From an uncultured bacterium (GTDB lineage Bacteria > Desulfobacterota > Binatia > UBA1149 > CAITLU01), in assembly GCA_903893315.1 (NCBI GenBank), contig CAITLU010000039.1, forward strand, positions 25,527 through 89,526: a DNA stretch of 64,000 nt, written 5' to 3'. Shown in pieces: positions 25,560 through 33,701 of this stretch; positions within the stretch are counted from its first letter, which is position 1, and each line of letters begins with the position of its first letter. The notes below the pieces were generated by a model. The model was not told the DNA's origin and searched no databases. It saw only the letters and a list, made by a program, of their open reading frames with translations. The position numbers were made by a program, and so were the translations under genes.

Positions 25560-27098
25560 CTATCTGGCCGGGCTCGGCGGTGACGGTGCTTCGTCCGGCG
25601 TCGGCCAACCTCCGGCGAGCGCTTTGTAGAGTGCAACCGTGTCTTCCGCTGCGGCGCCGCGGCTGGCGGCCAGTGCATCCTCTGCGTGATACAGCGAGCG
25701 CTCGGCGTCGAGCACCTGGAGGAACTCAACTATCCCGCCGGCGAACAGTTCGCGAGCGAGATCGGTGCCGCGGCGCTCGGCCGCCGCGGCGCGCTCCAGC
25801 GCAGCACCGCGGACCTGCTCGTCCGCGAGCGCGCCGAGAGCGGTTTCGACGTCGGCGAGCGCGCTTCGCAGCGCGTCTTCGTAGCGCGCCGCGGCTTGTT
25901 CGGTGCGGGCGTTCTGCACCTCGACGTTGGCGAGCAGGCGACCTGCATCGAAGATCGGCCAGCGCATTCCGGGCCCGACCAGCCAGAAGCGGCTGTCGGA
26001 AGTGAAAAGGTTGCCGGTCTCCTGGCTCTGAAAGCCGAAGCTGCCGCTTAGTGAGAAACGCGGCAGAAGTTCCGCGCGCGCGACACCGATGCGTGCAGTG
26101 GCGGCGGCGAGTTCGCGTTCGGCGCGACCGACGTCGGGGCGGCGCAGCAGCAACTGCGATGGCAGTCCGGCATCGACGAAGCGCGGCGTGGCGGTAACCT
26201 CGCGAACGCCGACGAATTGCTGATCGAGAGAACCCGGCGCGGCGGCCACCAGGACTTCGAGGCGGTGCAGCGTGGCCGCGCGCCGGCTGCGCAACGTCGG
26301 GACATCGGCTTCAGTCGCGGCCAGGTGCGCCTGCGCACGCGACAGATCAAGCTCACTCGACACGCCTGCCCGATAGCGTTGGGTGATCACTCCGAGCGTG
26401 TCTGATTGCGAGGCGATATTGCGCGCGGCGATCGCCAGCCGCGCGTCGAAGGTGCGCAACTCGATCACTTCGCGCGCGGTTTCGGCGGCCAGGCTCAGCA
26501 GCGCGTCCTGGTATCCGGCCTCGGCCGCTTCGAGTTCGGCGTTCGCCGCCTGTACCGAGCGGCGCACGTGACCGAACAGGTCGAGTTCCCACTGCGCGTC
26601 GAAGCCGGTCTGGTACAGATTTATGCCCTGGCCCGGAAAGACTGCGCCGGGCTGACCGCCGCCCAGGCTGTTGCCGAGTCCCTCGAGAAAACCGTGCTCG
26701 CTCATGCGCGAGTTGGAGTATGACGCCGCCGCGTCGAGTCTGGGCCACAGGCTGCCTGCGGCTACCGCGCGCAGCGCTCTGGCTTCGCGCACGCGGGCGG
26801 CGGCCTGACGTGCCTTGGGCGTGGCTCTGACGGCGCGCTCGACCAGGGCCACGAGCTGATCGTCGCCGAAGCCGAGCCACCAGTCGCGCTGCGCTGGCGC
26901 GCTCGCCGTGGCATCGGCCGTCGAACTGGCGCTCGGTGTCTGCGCGGTAGCGTCGGCGCCGCGTGTCCAGGCCGCCGGTGTATCGATCTGCGGCCGTTGG
27001 TAGTCGGGGCCGACCGCGCAGCCCTGCGTCGACACCAGCGCGTACGACACGGCCAGGCAGCGAGCGAAAAAAACCGGACTGATGAACGTGCACTTCAT
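25560..27098 (-). CDS. TolC-like outer membrane factor lipoprotein (NodT family)
   Basis: 512 residues. A signal peptide ends in a lipobox-like STQGC, followed by AVGPDYQRPQIDTPAAW. Conserved outer-membrane-factor blocks include LRTFDARLAIAARNI, GVSSELDLSRAQAHLAATEAD and LRRPDVGRAERELAAATARIGVARAELLPRFSLSGSFG. It is the outer channel for the EmrAB-like pair upstream. Its ATG overlaps the pump stop by 4 bases. Confidence 0.93.
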   Translation of the reverse strand: MKCTFISPVFFARCLAVSYALVSTQGCAVGPDYQRPQIDTPAAWTRGADATAQTPSASSTADATASAPAQRDWWLGFGDDQLVALVERAVRATPKARQAAARVREARALRAVAAGSLWPRLDAAASYSNSRMSEHGFLEGLGNSLGGGQPGAVFPGQGINLYQTGFDAQWELDLFGHVRRSVQAANAELEAAEAGYQDALLSLAAETAREVIELRTFDARLAIAARNIASQSDTLGVITQRYRAGVSSELDLSRAQAHLAATEADVPTLRSRRAATLHRLEVLVAAAPGSLDQQFVGVREVTATPRFVDAGLPSQLLLRRPDVGRAERELAAATARIGVARAELLPRFSLSGSFGFQSQETGNLFTSDSRFWLVGPGMRWPIFDAGRLLANVEVQNARTEQAAARYEDALRSALADVETALGALADEQVRGAALERAAAAERRGTDLARELFAGGIVEFLQVLDAERSLYHAEDALAASRGAAAEDTVALYKALAGGWPTPDEAPSPPSPAR

Positions 27099-28750
27099 TC
27101 GAGCAGCGCCTCGCCGGCGGGCAAGGTGCTCGGCGGCTTGCGGATCAACAACATCATCGGGATGACGACGAGGAACGCGATCGACATGACGCGGAACACG
27201 TCGACGAAAGCCAGCGTGCGGGCCTGCACGCCGACCATGTGGTAGATCGCCGCCTGGGCCTGCGAAGCGGCGAGCGCGGCGTCGGAAGTGTGGGCGGCGA
27301 AGGCCGCAGTGAGCTGTGTCATCCAGGCTCCGTAGGCCGGGTCGAGAGGCGTGGCGTGTGCCACCAGGGCCCCCTGGTGTATCTGGGCCTGGCGCGCGAT
27401 CATCGTCGCCATCGACGCGATTCCGATGCTGGCTCCGATGTTACGCGCCAGACTGATCAGGCTCGATGCCGCGCCGCGGTCGACGGTACGGGTGAAAGCG
27501 TAGGACACCGTACTCAGGGGCACGAATATGAAAGCCATGCCGAGACCTTGGAGCATGCGTGCTGTGACGATGTCGCCGAAGCTGATGTCGAGGCTGAAGC
27601 GCCCCATCCGAAAGAGCGACAGCGAAACTACCGCCGCGCCGAAGATGATCATCTTGCGTGCGTCCAGGCGTGCGACCAGCATGCCGACGATCGGCATGAA
27701 GAACATGATCACGATCCCGCTCGGCGAAACCACCATGCCGCTGAGCATCGCGGTGTATCCCATCAGCGTCTGCGTGAAGAGCGGCAGCAACACGGTACTG
27801 CCGTAAAGCACGAACCCGAACAGCAGCGTCGCCGCGACCGACAGTGCGAAGTTGCGTTCTCTCAGAAGCCTCAGGTCTACCACCGGATCCTTGTGGCGAA
27901 GTTCCCACCAGATCGTGAAGACGAACGCGGTGACCGACAGAACCGCAAGGGTGCAGATGAAGCGCGACGAGGTCCAGTCGTAGCGCTCGCCGAGGTCGAG
28001 GATCATCTGCAGGGCGCCGATCGCCAGAGCGAGGCCGCCGAGGCCCATCCAGTCGATCGAGCCGCGGTCGGCGCCGCGTCGTCGCGGCAGGAACGGAGGA
28101 TCGGTGATGAACTTCGACGACAAGATGAGCGAGAGCACACCGATCGGCACGTTGATGAAGAACACCCAGCGCCAGCTCGCGTTGTCGGTGATCCAGCCGC
28201 CGAGCGTGGGGCCGATCACCGGCGCCGCCACCACCGTCATTCCGTAGACCGCCATGCCCATCCCGCGTTTTGCCGCCGGGAACGTGTCGACCATGATGGC
28301 CTGTGTGCACGGTTGCAGGCCGCCGCCGCCGAGTCCTTGCAGCAGTCGGCACAGCACCAGCACCGACAGGTTGGGCGCGAGTCCGCACAGCAGTGAACTG
28401 AGCGTGAACAGCGCCACGCATGCGAGGTAGAAGTTGCGTCTGCCGAACAACGTCGACATCCAGCCGCTGATCGGCAACACGATCGCGTTGGAAACCAGGT
28501 AGGAGGTCAGAATCCAGGTGCTGTCTTCGACTCCGGCGCCGAGATTGCCGGCGATGTGCGGCAACGCGACGTTGGCGATGCTGGTGTCGAGGACCTCCAT
28601 GAAAGTGGCCAGCGTGGCCACGACGGCGATCAGCCACGGACTGAACGGGGCGTGGTAATGCTCGTGGTGGTCGGCGGCGGACGGCGCTGCGTTGCCGTTT
28701 GTCGCTGCGCCGCGGCTGTCTGCGCCGTCCGTGATCGAGACTGCGCTCAC
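27095..28750 (-). CDS. DHA2 family MFS multidrug transporter (EmrB/QacA type)
   Basis: 551 residues, about 14 membrane helices. EmrB hallmarks are ATFMEVLDTSIANVALPHIAGNL in the first helix, WMSTLFGRRNFYLACVALFTLSS (motif A) and GMTVVAAPVIGPTLGGWITDNASWRWVFFINVPIG (motif C and following). It should export hydrophobic compounds with proton exchange, through the adaptor and outer membrane factor encoded on either side. Its ATG overlaps the adaptor stop by 4 bases. Confidence 0.95.
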   Translation of the reverse strand: MSAVSITDGADSRGAATNGNAAPSAADHHEHYHAPFSPWLIAVVATLATFMEVLDTSIANVALPHIAGNLGAGVEDSTWILTSYLVSNAIVLPISGWMSTLFGRRNFYLACVALFTLSSLLCGLAPNLSVLVLCRLLQGLGGGGLQPCTQAIMVDTFPAAKRGMGMAVYGMTVVAAPVIGPTLGGWITDNASWRWVFFINVPIGVLSLILSSKFITDPPFLPRRRGADRGSIDWMGLGGLALAIGALQMILDLGERYDWTSSRFICTLAVLSVTAFVFTIWWELRHKDPVVDLRLLRERNFALSVAATLLFGFVLYGSTVLLPLFTQTLMGYTAMLSGMVVSPSGIVIMFFMPIVGMLVARLDARKMIIFGAAVVSLSLFRMGRFSLDISFGDIVTARMLQGLGMAFIFVPLSTVSYAFTRTVDRGAASSLISLARNIGASIGIASMATMIARQAQIHQGALVAHATPLDPAYGAWMTQLTAAFAAHTSDAALAASQAQAAIYHMVGVQARTLAFVDVFRVMSIAFLVVIPMMLLIRKPPSTLPAGEALLE

Positions 28751-29895
28751 CGCACCTTCACCGACGGCACCACCGACATGCCGGCTCCGAGCAGATAGCG
28801 CGCAGCGTCGGGTTGCTCGTCAAATACGATCTTGACCGGCACGCGTTGGACTACCTTGACGTAGTTGCCGGTGGCGTTTTCCGGTGGCAGTAGGCTGAAG
28901 CGCGAGCCCGAGCCTGCTTGCACGCTTTGTACGCGGGCGCGGAAGATCGCCTCCGGATAGGCATCGACACGTACTTCGGCGACCGCACCGGGCACCACGC
29001 CGTCGAGCTGGGTTTCCTTGAAGTTGGCCACGACCCAGCGTTCGGCCGGCAGCAACGCCATCAGGATCTGTCCCTTCTGGACGTAGTTGCCCGGCTGCAC
29101 GTTCTTGCGTGTGATGCGGCCGCCCTCGGGCGCGACGATGTGGGTGTAGGAGAGTTCGAGCGTGGCTGCATCGACCGCGGCGCGTGCGCGTGCGGCGGCG
29201 GCTTCGGCTCGCGCCAGATCGGCCTCGCGCACCGCGACCTGGTGAGGCGCGGCCTCGGCTGCGGCCAGGCGGCCGGTGGCGGCGCTGACCGCGGCGTGGG
29301 CCGCGGATACGTTGGTGCGCGCCGCTTCCAGGCGCGCCTGAGCGGTGCGCGCCTTGGACTCGGCGCTTTCGCGTTGCTGGTCGGAAATCGCGCGATCACT
29401 CAGTTGGCGATAACGCGCCAGGTCCGAGGCCGCCTGTCCGGATTCGCTCGCCGCGGCGTCCTGCTGAGCCGCGGCTTCGGTAAGTTTGGCGCGTGCTGCC
29501 TCGAGTCCCGCACCGGCTTCGTCGACGCCGGCGGCGGTGGTCGTGCGCGCGGCTTCCAGGGTTGCGCGTGCGGCGTCGATCTCCGCTTCGGCAAGCCGCA
29601 GCGCAGCGCGGCTCTGAGCCAGCGCGGCCTCGGCATCGCGCGGGTCGATATCGACGAGAGCCGCACCTGCCTGGACCTCTTGATTCTCCGAGACGTGGAC
29701 CGTCGCCGCGCGACCCGCGATGGAAGGGCTTATCTGCACCACGCGCGCTTCGATGAAGGCGTCGTCGGTCGAAACCCAGGTTCGCCACACCAGCCAGTAG
29801 CGCAGGCCGAACGTGACCGCGATGAGGCCCAGGATGACGGCGCCGGCGATCGGCGCGCGACCGCGTGTCGATCTTGGAAGTGTTTTCGCGCTCAC
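28747..29895 (-). CDS. EmrA/HlyD-type membrane fusion protein
   Basis: 382 residues. One N-terminal membrane helix (GAVILGLIAVTFGLRYWLV), then the lipoyl-like half (DAFIEARVVQISPSIAGRAATVHVSENQEVQAG), a very Ala-rich coiled-coil hairpin of about 130 residues (about 75-205), then HIVAPEGGRITRKNVQPGNYVQKGQ and a C-terminal beta domain. It joins the inner-membrane pump to the outer channel. Overlaps the TetR stop by 4 bases. Confidence 0.94.
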   Translation of the reverse strand: MSAKTLPRSTRGRAPIAGAVILGLIAVTFGLRYWLVWRTWVSTDDAFIEARVVQISPSIAGRAATVHVSENQEVQAGAALVDIDPRDAEAALAQSRAALRLAEAEIDAARATLEAARTTTAAGVDEAGAGLEAARAKLTEAAAQQDAAASESGQAASDLARYRQLSDRAISDQQRESAESKARTAQARLEAARTNVSAAHAAVSAATGRLAAAEAAPHQVAVREADLARAEAAAARARAAVDAATLELSYTHIVAPEGGRITRKNVQPGNYVQKGQILMALLPAERWVVANFKETQLDGVVPGAVAEVRVDAYPEAIFRARVQSVQAGSGSRFSLLPPENATGNYVKVVQRVPVKIVFDEQPDAARYLLGAGMSVVPSVKVR

Positions 29896-30680
29896 ATTGT
29901 TCTCCGCGCAGCCCGCTTACGCGGTGGTGCGCTGTTGTTTTGAGTGTCGGTGTCGCCGGCCACAAGGTCGGCGCTGGCGTCTGCGGCAACCTCGCCCGGC
30001 AGGCCGCTGCGCAGGCCCGCCAGGGAAAAAGCAGTGATGTGGCGTGCCAGTGCATCGACGTTGAGGTTCGCGTCGGGTGTCATCGCGGCCAGCAATGCGC
30101 GCGCGTTGCGGTGCACGGTGCACTGTCCCATGATGCCGGCCACGCATAGTCGCGTGTGGGAGCAATCGACCGGCTGTCCGGTAATCTGCGCGACGATCGC
30201 CGAAAGCTCCGAGAATATCGGCCCCGCCACTTCGTCGACTACGATCGAGAAGGCGGGGCTGGGGTCGGCCAGTTCGCGCGTCATCAGGTGGCCGTGCCAG
30301 GCCGGGCGTCCGCGATCCAGCAGGCGGCGAAGAAAGGTGAGGACGAAGCGCTGCAGCGCCGCTTCGGGGTCGGTCTTTGCCTGCGCGGCCAGGCCTGCGA
30401 TCGGGTAGCGTTCGGCTGCGTATTCCTGGGTGCTGCGCAGCACCGCCTCGTAGAGCGCGGCCTTGGACCCGAAGTGATAGGCCACCGCCGAGACGTTGGC
30501 GCCCGCGCGGCTGCAGATCTCGCGCACCGCACCCGCGCGGTAGCCGCGTTCGGCGAACACCGCGCCGGCAGCCTTGAGCAGACGGCGGCGGGTCGCGGCC
30601 GCGGTCTTGCTGAAGCCTTCGGGGCTGATTTCCGCTGCTGAAGCGGTTCGAGAAAGGTGAGGGGAGCGGCGGCGCAGCAT
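29892..30680 (-). CDS. TetR family regulator with CecR/DUF1956-like C-terminal domain
   Basis: 262 residues. The DNA-binding domain is RRRLLKAAGAVFAERGYRAGAVREICSRAGANVSAVAYHFGSKAALYEAVL. The C-terminal part with MTRELADPSPAFSIVVDEVAGPIF and CVAGIMGQCTVHRN matches the DUF1956 domain of CecR, which in E. coli controls an HlyD-type export operon. It is the first gene of the operon TetR-adaptor-pump-channel-DUF2855 and is likely autoregulated through the palindrome just upstream. I choose the ATG at 30680; a TTG at 30689 is an alternative. Confidence 0.9.
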   Translation of the reverse strand: MLRRRSPHLSRTASAAEISPEGFSKTAAATRRRLLKAAGAVFAERGYRAGAVREICSRAGANVSAVAYHFGSKAALYEAVLRSTQEYAAERYPIAGLAAQAKTDPEAALQRFVLTFLRRLLDRGRPAWHGHLMTRELADPSPAFSIVVDEVAGPIFSELSAIVAQITGQPVDCSHTRLCVAGIMGQCTVHRNARALLAAMTPDANLNVDALARHITAFSLAGLRSGLPGEVAADASADLVAGDTDTQNNSAPPRKRAARRTM

Positions 30681-30685
30681 CGGAG

Positions 30686-30728
30686 TCAAACGTGTGTTTG
30701 AAAGAATTAGAACGGGCGTTTGACGGAG
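30686..30728. promoter_or_regulatory. Probable TetR operator (two related palindromes)
   Basis: TCAAAC-GTGT-GTTTGA at 30686-30701 is a perfect 6-bp inverted repeat 5 bases before the TetR ATG. A second, imperfect copy (TAGAACG-GG-CGTTTGA, 30708-30723) follows. Both share the half-site GTTTGA. The position between the regulator and the divergent helicase gene fits an autorepression site. Confidence 0.6.
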
Positions 30729-30875
30729 GCAAGCTCAGGGCGCTGGTGATGGACCCTGCTCCTGGTTGCAAAAATAACTGACGCGCCGCGTTGCTCTTGC
30801 GCCGCGCGTGCTCTATGGTGCCGCGTCTTTCCCGACCCCAGCGCTCCCTTGTTCAGCGCGAGGCCTCTAACACCC

Positions 30876-32750
30876 ATGCAAAATCGAAATTTGGCCGTTG
30901 TCGTTCCCGAATTGGATGAGTCCGAGAACCTGCTTCTCGATGACGAAGAGGAAGTCTGCGAGACTTCCGCGTTCGAGGGAGTGGCGGCGCCGCTGCGCGC
31001 CGCGCTGATCGGCCGCGGCTTCACCTCTCTGACAACGGTGCAGCAGGCGGTCCTGGATGCGGCCATCGAAGGCCGTGATCTTCAGATCTCTTCGCAGACC
31101 GGATCGGGAAAGACGCTGGCTCTCGGCTTCGTGATGGCCCCCGACCTTCTTGTCCTCGGCGCACGCAGCCCGAAATCACGGGTGCTGCCGGCGGGCCCCG
31201 TCGCTCTGGTCATCGTTCCGACTCGCGAGCTGGCAGTTCAGGTAAAAACCGAACTCGAATGGCTTTTCGCCGGGGTTCCAGGCGTTGCCGTCGACTGCGT
31301 CACCGGCGGCACCAGCGTCGGGCAGGAGCGCCGTCGTCTGGGAACGAGGCCTCCGGTTCTGGTCGGCACGCCGGGGCGTCTGCTCGATCACATCCGCAGC
31401 GGCGCTCTGGATTGTTCGCTGGTCAGCCAACTGGTTCTCGACGAAGCCGACCGTATGCTCGACATGGGTTTCCGCGAGGAACTCCAGGCCATTCTCGAGG
31501 CCACGCCCGCCGAGCGTCGCACTCATCTGGTATCGGCGACTTTCCCCTCCGAGATCCGCGCGCTTGCGCGCCAGTATCAGTCCCAGCCTCTGCAGGTGCA
31601 GGGAACCCAACTCGGCGTCGCCAACATCGACATCGAACACGTCGGTCACCTGCTGCGCCAGGACGATCGCTACGCCGCTCTGGTCAACATTCTCTTGCTG
31701 GCCGAAGGCGAGCGCACGCTGGTGTTCGTCAACACCCGTGTTGAAGCGACGCAGCTTGCGGATCAACTGTCGAACGACGGCTTCTCTGCTCTGCCGCTCA
31801 GCGGTGAACTCGAGCAGGCTCAGCGCACGCGCACGCTGGCTGCGTTTCGCAGCGGCACGGCCGGAGTTCTGGTAGCCACCGACGTGGCTGCCCGCGGTCT
31901 GGACATCCCCGAGGTCGGTACCGTCATCCACACGGCGCCGCCGATCGATTCGGAAACCTATACGCATCGCAGCGGCCGTACCGGCCGCGCCGGACTCAAG
32001 GGCCGCAGCGTGTTGCTCGCGCCCGCGCACCGGCAACGCAAGGTCGAGTTCCTGCTCTCGCGCGCCAAGGTCAAGATACAGTGGCGTGAGATACCGACCG
32101 CGGCCTCGGTCGCCAAGGCGCTGGCCAAGCGCGAACGGCGGCGTCTGGAAAAAGCTTTGGACGCGGCTCCTGAAGTCACCGAAGCCCAGATCGAGTACGC
32201 GCAAGGGCTGTTGGAAAAGCGCGACGCGGCGCAACTTATCGCAGCTTTGATCGAGCACTTCCGCGCACCGAATAAGACCGCGCCGCGCGAAGTGAATACG
32301 TCGCCGGCCGAGTCCGCCAGGCGTCCCGATGTCTCGGCGCTGCCGCGTCGCGATCGGGACGAGCAGCGGCCGCACGAACGTCAACGTCGCGACGATGGCC
32401 GTGGCGAACGCCGCAACGACGGCTATGCCGAATCCGCGCGGGACTACGATCCGCGCAACGGCGGAGCCACCCGCTTTGAAATCAATTGGGGCCATCGTAA
32501 CGGCGCCAGTCCTCAGAGGTTGCTCGCGGTCATCTGCCGTCGCGGCGACATCTCCAGCAACATGATCGGTGCGATCGACGTCGACACTCACGTCACCACT
32601 TTCGAAGTGGCCGATGAGGCTTCTTACGAGTTCGAGGACCGCGTGCGGCGTCCAGATTCGCGCGATCCCGATCTCGTCATCCGCCGCGTGCGCGTAGCCG
32701 AAAGGCCGGCCGGCGCGAAGCGGATCTACGCCAAGGCGCGTCCGCGCTGA
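30876..32750 (+). CDS. DEAD-box RNA helicase with DbpA-type RNA-binding domain
   Basis: About 624 residues. Helicase motifs: Q motif region FTSLTTVQQAVLDAAIEGRDL, I SSQTGSGKT, Ia PTRELAVQV, II LDEADRML, III SATF, V VATDVAARGLDI, VI HRSGRTGRAG. After about residue 490 an Arg/Asp-rich disordered linker leads to a C-terminal DbpA/CsdA-like domain (INWGHRNGASPQRLLAVICRRGDIS... IGAIDVDTHVTTFEVA). It should act in ribosome assembly or RNA unwinding. Start at the ATG (30876); a TTG 27 bases earlier is possible. Confidence 0.95.
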   Translation: MQNRNLAVVVPELDESENLLLDDEEEVCETSAFEGVAAPLRAALIGRGFTSLTTVQQAVLDAAIEGRDLQISSQTGSGKTLALGFVMAPDLLVLGARSPKSRVLPAGPVALVIVPTRELAVQVKTELEWLFAGVPGVAVDCVTGGTSVGQERRRLGTRPPVLVGTPGRLLDHIRSGALDCSLVSQLVLDEADRMLDMGFREELQAILEATPAERRTHLVSATFPSEIRALARQYQSQPLQVQGTQLGVANIDIEHVGHLLRQDDRYAALVNILLLAEGERTLVFVNTRVEATQLADQLSNDGFSALPLSGELEQAQRTRTLAAFRSGTAGVLVATDVAARGLDIPEVGTVIHTAPPIDSETYTHRSGRTGRAGLKGRSVLLAPAHRQRKVEFLLSRAKVKIQWREIPTAASVAKALAKRERRRLEKALDAAPEVTEAQIEYAQGLLEKRDAAQLIAALIEHFRAPNKTAPREVNTSPAESARRPDVSALPRRDRDEQRPHERQRRDDGRGERRNDGYAESARDYDPRNGGATRFEINWGHRNGASPQRLLAVICRRGDISSNMIGAIDVDTHVTTFEVADEASYEFEDRVRRPDSRDPDLVIRRVRVAERPAGAKRIYAKARPR

Positions 32751-32774
32751 GGCGCCGCCAGGTATTCGGTCTTT

Positions 32775-32794
32775 GCGGCGCCGCGCGGCGCCGC
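32775..32794. repeat. GC-rich 8-bp inverted repeat before the GH16 gene
   Basis: GCGGCGCC-GCGC-GGCGCCGC lies 24 bases after the helicase stop and 13 bases before the next ATG. It could end the helicase transcript or hide the GH16 ribosome site. No T-run. Confidence 0.45.
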
Positions 32795-32807
32795 GTACCT
32801 TCGCGTC

Positions 32808-33677
32808 ATGAACAGCTTAGGACGGATTGCGACCGCCGTTTGTCTGGTCGCGCTCAGCGCCCGCGCGGCGTCGGCGTTGGAAGACGATTTCGGCGCAGCA
32901 CTTTCGGCGTCATGGGCCGAGCCGAACACGCCTCAGGCTGGCTCTTCGGTAGCCTCGGCGTCGGCGGATGCGGCGGGGGTCGACGGCGCGGTGCTCAAAC
33001 TCGTCTATCCGGGCCGGACGTCGTCTTCGATAAGCGGACCGGGATGGGCCACGCAACTCCAGAGCGCCGCGTCGCAGGCGTTCGGCGTCTACCAGGCACG
33101 TATGCGCGTGGCAGGTGCAGGTAAGTCTCAGGGCGTGGTGTCGGCGTTCTTCACCTACTTCAACGACGGTATAGATCACGACGGTGACGGTATCGTCGAC
33201 AACAACGAGATAGATCTCGAGTTTCTGGCTGCTGAGCGTTCGGCGATCTACCTGTCGGTGTGGACGGAATATCAGGACGACGCCAACGGCGAGGTTTTTC
33301 GCAAGACTACGCGCAAGGTCGATCTGAAGACCGGTCGAGTCTGGCAGACGCCGGCCGGAGGTGAAGGTACCTACGATCTGGAAGAGATCGCGCCGCTTGG
33401 CTGGAAGATGCGGCGTTTCGATCCGCGGCAGTTCTATTACAGCTACCGCTTCGACTGGCAGCCAACTCAGGTCACGTTCTCTGTCGATGTGCAAGACGGA
33501 CTTGGCTTTCGCACGTTGTGGACTCTGGACGGCGCGCCGGACGACGTGATTCCGTCACACGCGGCCCCGGCTTTCTTCAACCTCTGGCACAACGCCTACC
33601 ACTGGAACAGAGACAAGGCCGCCCGCAGTCCTGCCAGACCCGTGAACTTTTCCATCGACCGCGTCACGCTTCCGTAG
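32808..33677 (+). CDS. Exported GH16-type glycoside hydrolase with EF-hand-like active-site loop
   Basis: 289 residues. A signal peptide ends near ARAASA (residue 23). The GH16 catalytic motif E-I-D-L-E (E134, D136, E138) is followed by typical strands and a final AFFNLWHNAYHWN. Such enzymes cut beta-1,3/1,4-glucans or agar/carrageenan-like polymers in the periplasm or outside. Directly before the nucleophile is D123-x-D125-x-D127-G-I-V-D131-x-x-E134, a complete EF-hand consensus loop whose last ligand is the catalytic glutamate. No clear ribosome binding site. Convergent with the DUF4056 gene. Confidence 0.85.
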   Translation: MNSLGRIATAVCLVALSARAASALEDDFGAALSASWAEPNTPQAGSSVASASADAAGVDGAVLKLVYPGRTSSSISGPGWATQLQSAASQAFGVYQARMRVAGAGKSQGVVSAFFTYFNDGIDHDGDGIVDNNEIDLEFLAAERSAIYLSVWTEYQDDANGEVFRKTTRKVDLKTGRVWQTPAGGEGTYDLEEIAPLGWKMRRFDPRQFYYSYRFDWQPTQVTFSVDVQDGLGFRTLWTLDGAPDDVIPSHAAPAFFNLWHNAYHWNRDKAARSPARPVNFSIDRVTLP

Positions 33678-33681
33678 GGGC

Positions 33682-33701
33682 GTGACGCGGCAGCGCGTCA
33701 C
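33682..33701. terminator. Hairpin between convergent GH16 and DUF4056 genes
   Basis: GTGACGCG-GCAG-CGCGTCAC, a perfect 8-bp stem. The right arm includes part of the minus-strand stop codon. TTCTT follows on the plus strand, so it can end the GH16 transcript. Confidence 0.6.
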
